From Euryarchaeota archaeon Ods04 (GTDB taxonomy: Archaea; Halobacteriota; Halobacteria; Halobacteriales; Halorutilaceae), in NCBI GenBank assembly GCA_028751055.1, contig JAQZDD010000093.1, positions 1 to 5,425 on the forward strand: a stretch of 5,425 nucleotides of DNA, given 5' to 3'. Below the pieces are notes generated by a model. It worked only from the letters and a program-made list of their open reading frames with translations, did no database searches and had not been told where the DNA came from. This document shows positions 5,391 through 5,425 of this stretch, piece after piece; within the stretch, counting starts at the first letter, position 1, and every line of letters begins with the position of its first letter. A program made the position numbers and the translations under genes.

Positions 5391-5425
5391 ATGACTGAAA
5401 GACTCGTTTTAGCTTACGGAAGAGC
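5391..5425 (+). CDS. Start of an unidentified gene, cut by the right edge
   Basis: An ATG 16 nt after the lipoprotein stop opens a frame reading MTERLVLAYGRA, which reaches the window edge without a stop. Twelve residues are too few to name a family. There is no TATA-like box at the right distance, so if real it is probably co-transcribed with the lipoprotein gene. The upstream sequence has only a weak purine-rich stretch (GGACGAAAGTGG). Confidence 0.45.
   Translation, partial: MTERLVLAYGR

Noticed and set aside
1..5425. Mobile elements, CRISPR arrays, tRNA or rRNA genes, toxin-antitoxin or defence genes
   Set aside because: I saw no terminal inverted repeats with a transposase, no regularly spaced repeats, no tRNA-like cloverleaf and no defence-family motif.

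Overview
The window looks like chromosomal DNA from a haloarchaeon (class Halobacteria). Three things support this. The proteins are strongly acidic. The tubulin-like division protein closely matches haloarchaeal FtsZ1, from its first residues ([13 protein letters not shown]) to its C-terminal tip (GIDYVE). The order ftsZ1-secE-spt5 is typical of haloarchaea. Two features are less typical of the cultured genera: isoleucine is often encoded by ATA (12 of 27 Ile codons in ftsZ1 by hand count), and the GC content looks moderate. A divergent or uncultivated lineage is possible, but the window alone cannot settle this.

Layout. Positions 1-1298, minus strand: N-terminal 432 residues of an SLC13/DASS-type anion permease with two RCK_C (TrkA-C) domains, running off the left edge. 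Positions 1299-1444: divergent promoter region. Positions 1445-2710, plus strand: ftsZ1. Positions 2772-2945: secE, a 57-residue gene. Positions 2959-3396: spt5 (archaeal NusG). Positions 3397-3527: intergenic, with an inverted repeat over the spt5 stop and an odd ATG-CCG-TAG mini-ORF. Positions 3528-4820: TctA-like (COG1784-type) multi-pass membrane protein. Positions 4821-4888: promoter with a duplicated TATA-like hexamer. Positions 4889-5374: small acidic Tat-type lipoprotein. Positions 5391-5425: first 12 codons of a gene cut by the right edge.

Function. The ftsZ1-secE-spt5 block joins cell division, membrane protein translocation and transcription elongation. secE and spt5 are only 13 nt apart and are probably co-transcribed. 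The flanking genes are a permease with cytosolic regulatory domains, an integral membrane protein of unknown substrate, and an exported lipoprotein. They share no obvious pathway with the core block.

I found no defence island, mobile element, CRISPR array, tRNA or rRNA, and no convincing new multi-gene system. The points most worth checking are the in-frame ATG-CCG-TAG before the TctA-like gene, the long low-complexity N-terminal insert and unusual Cys pair in FtsZ1, and the ATA-rich codon use.
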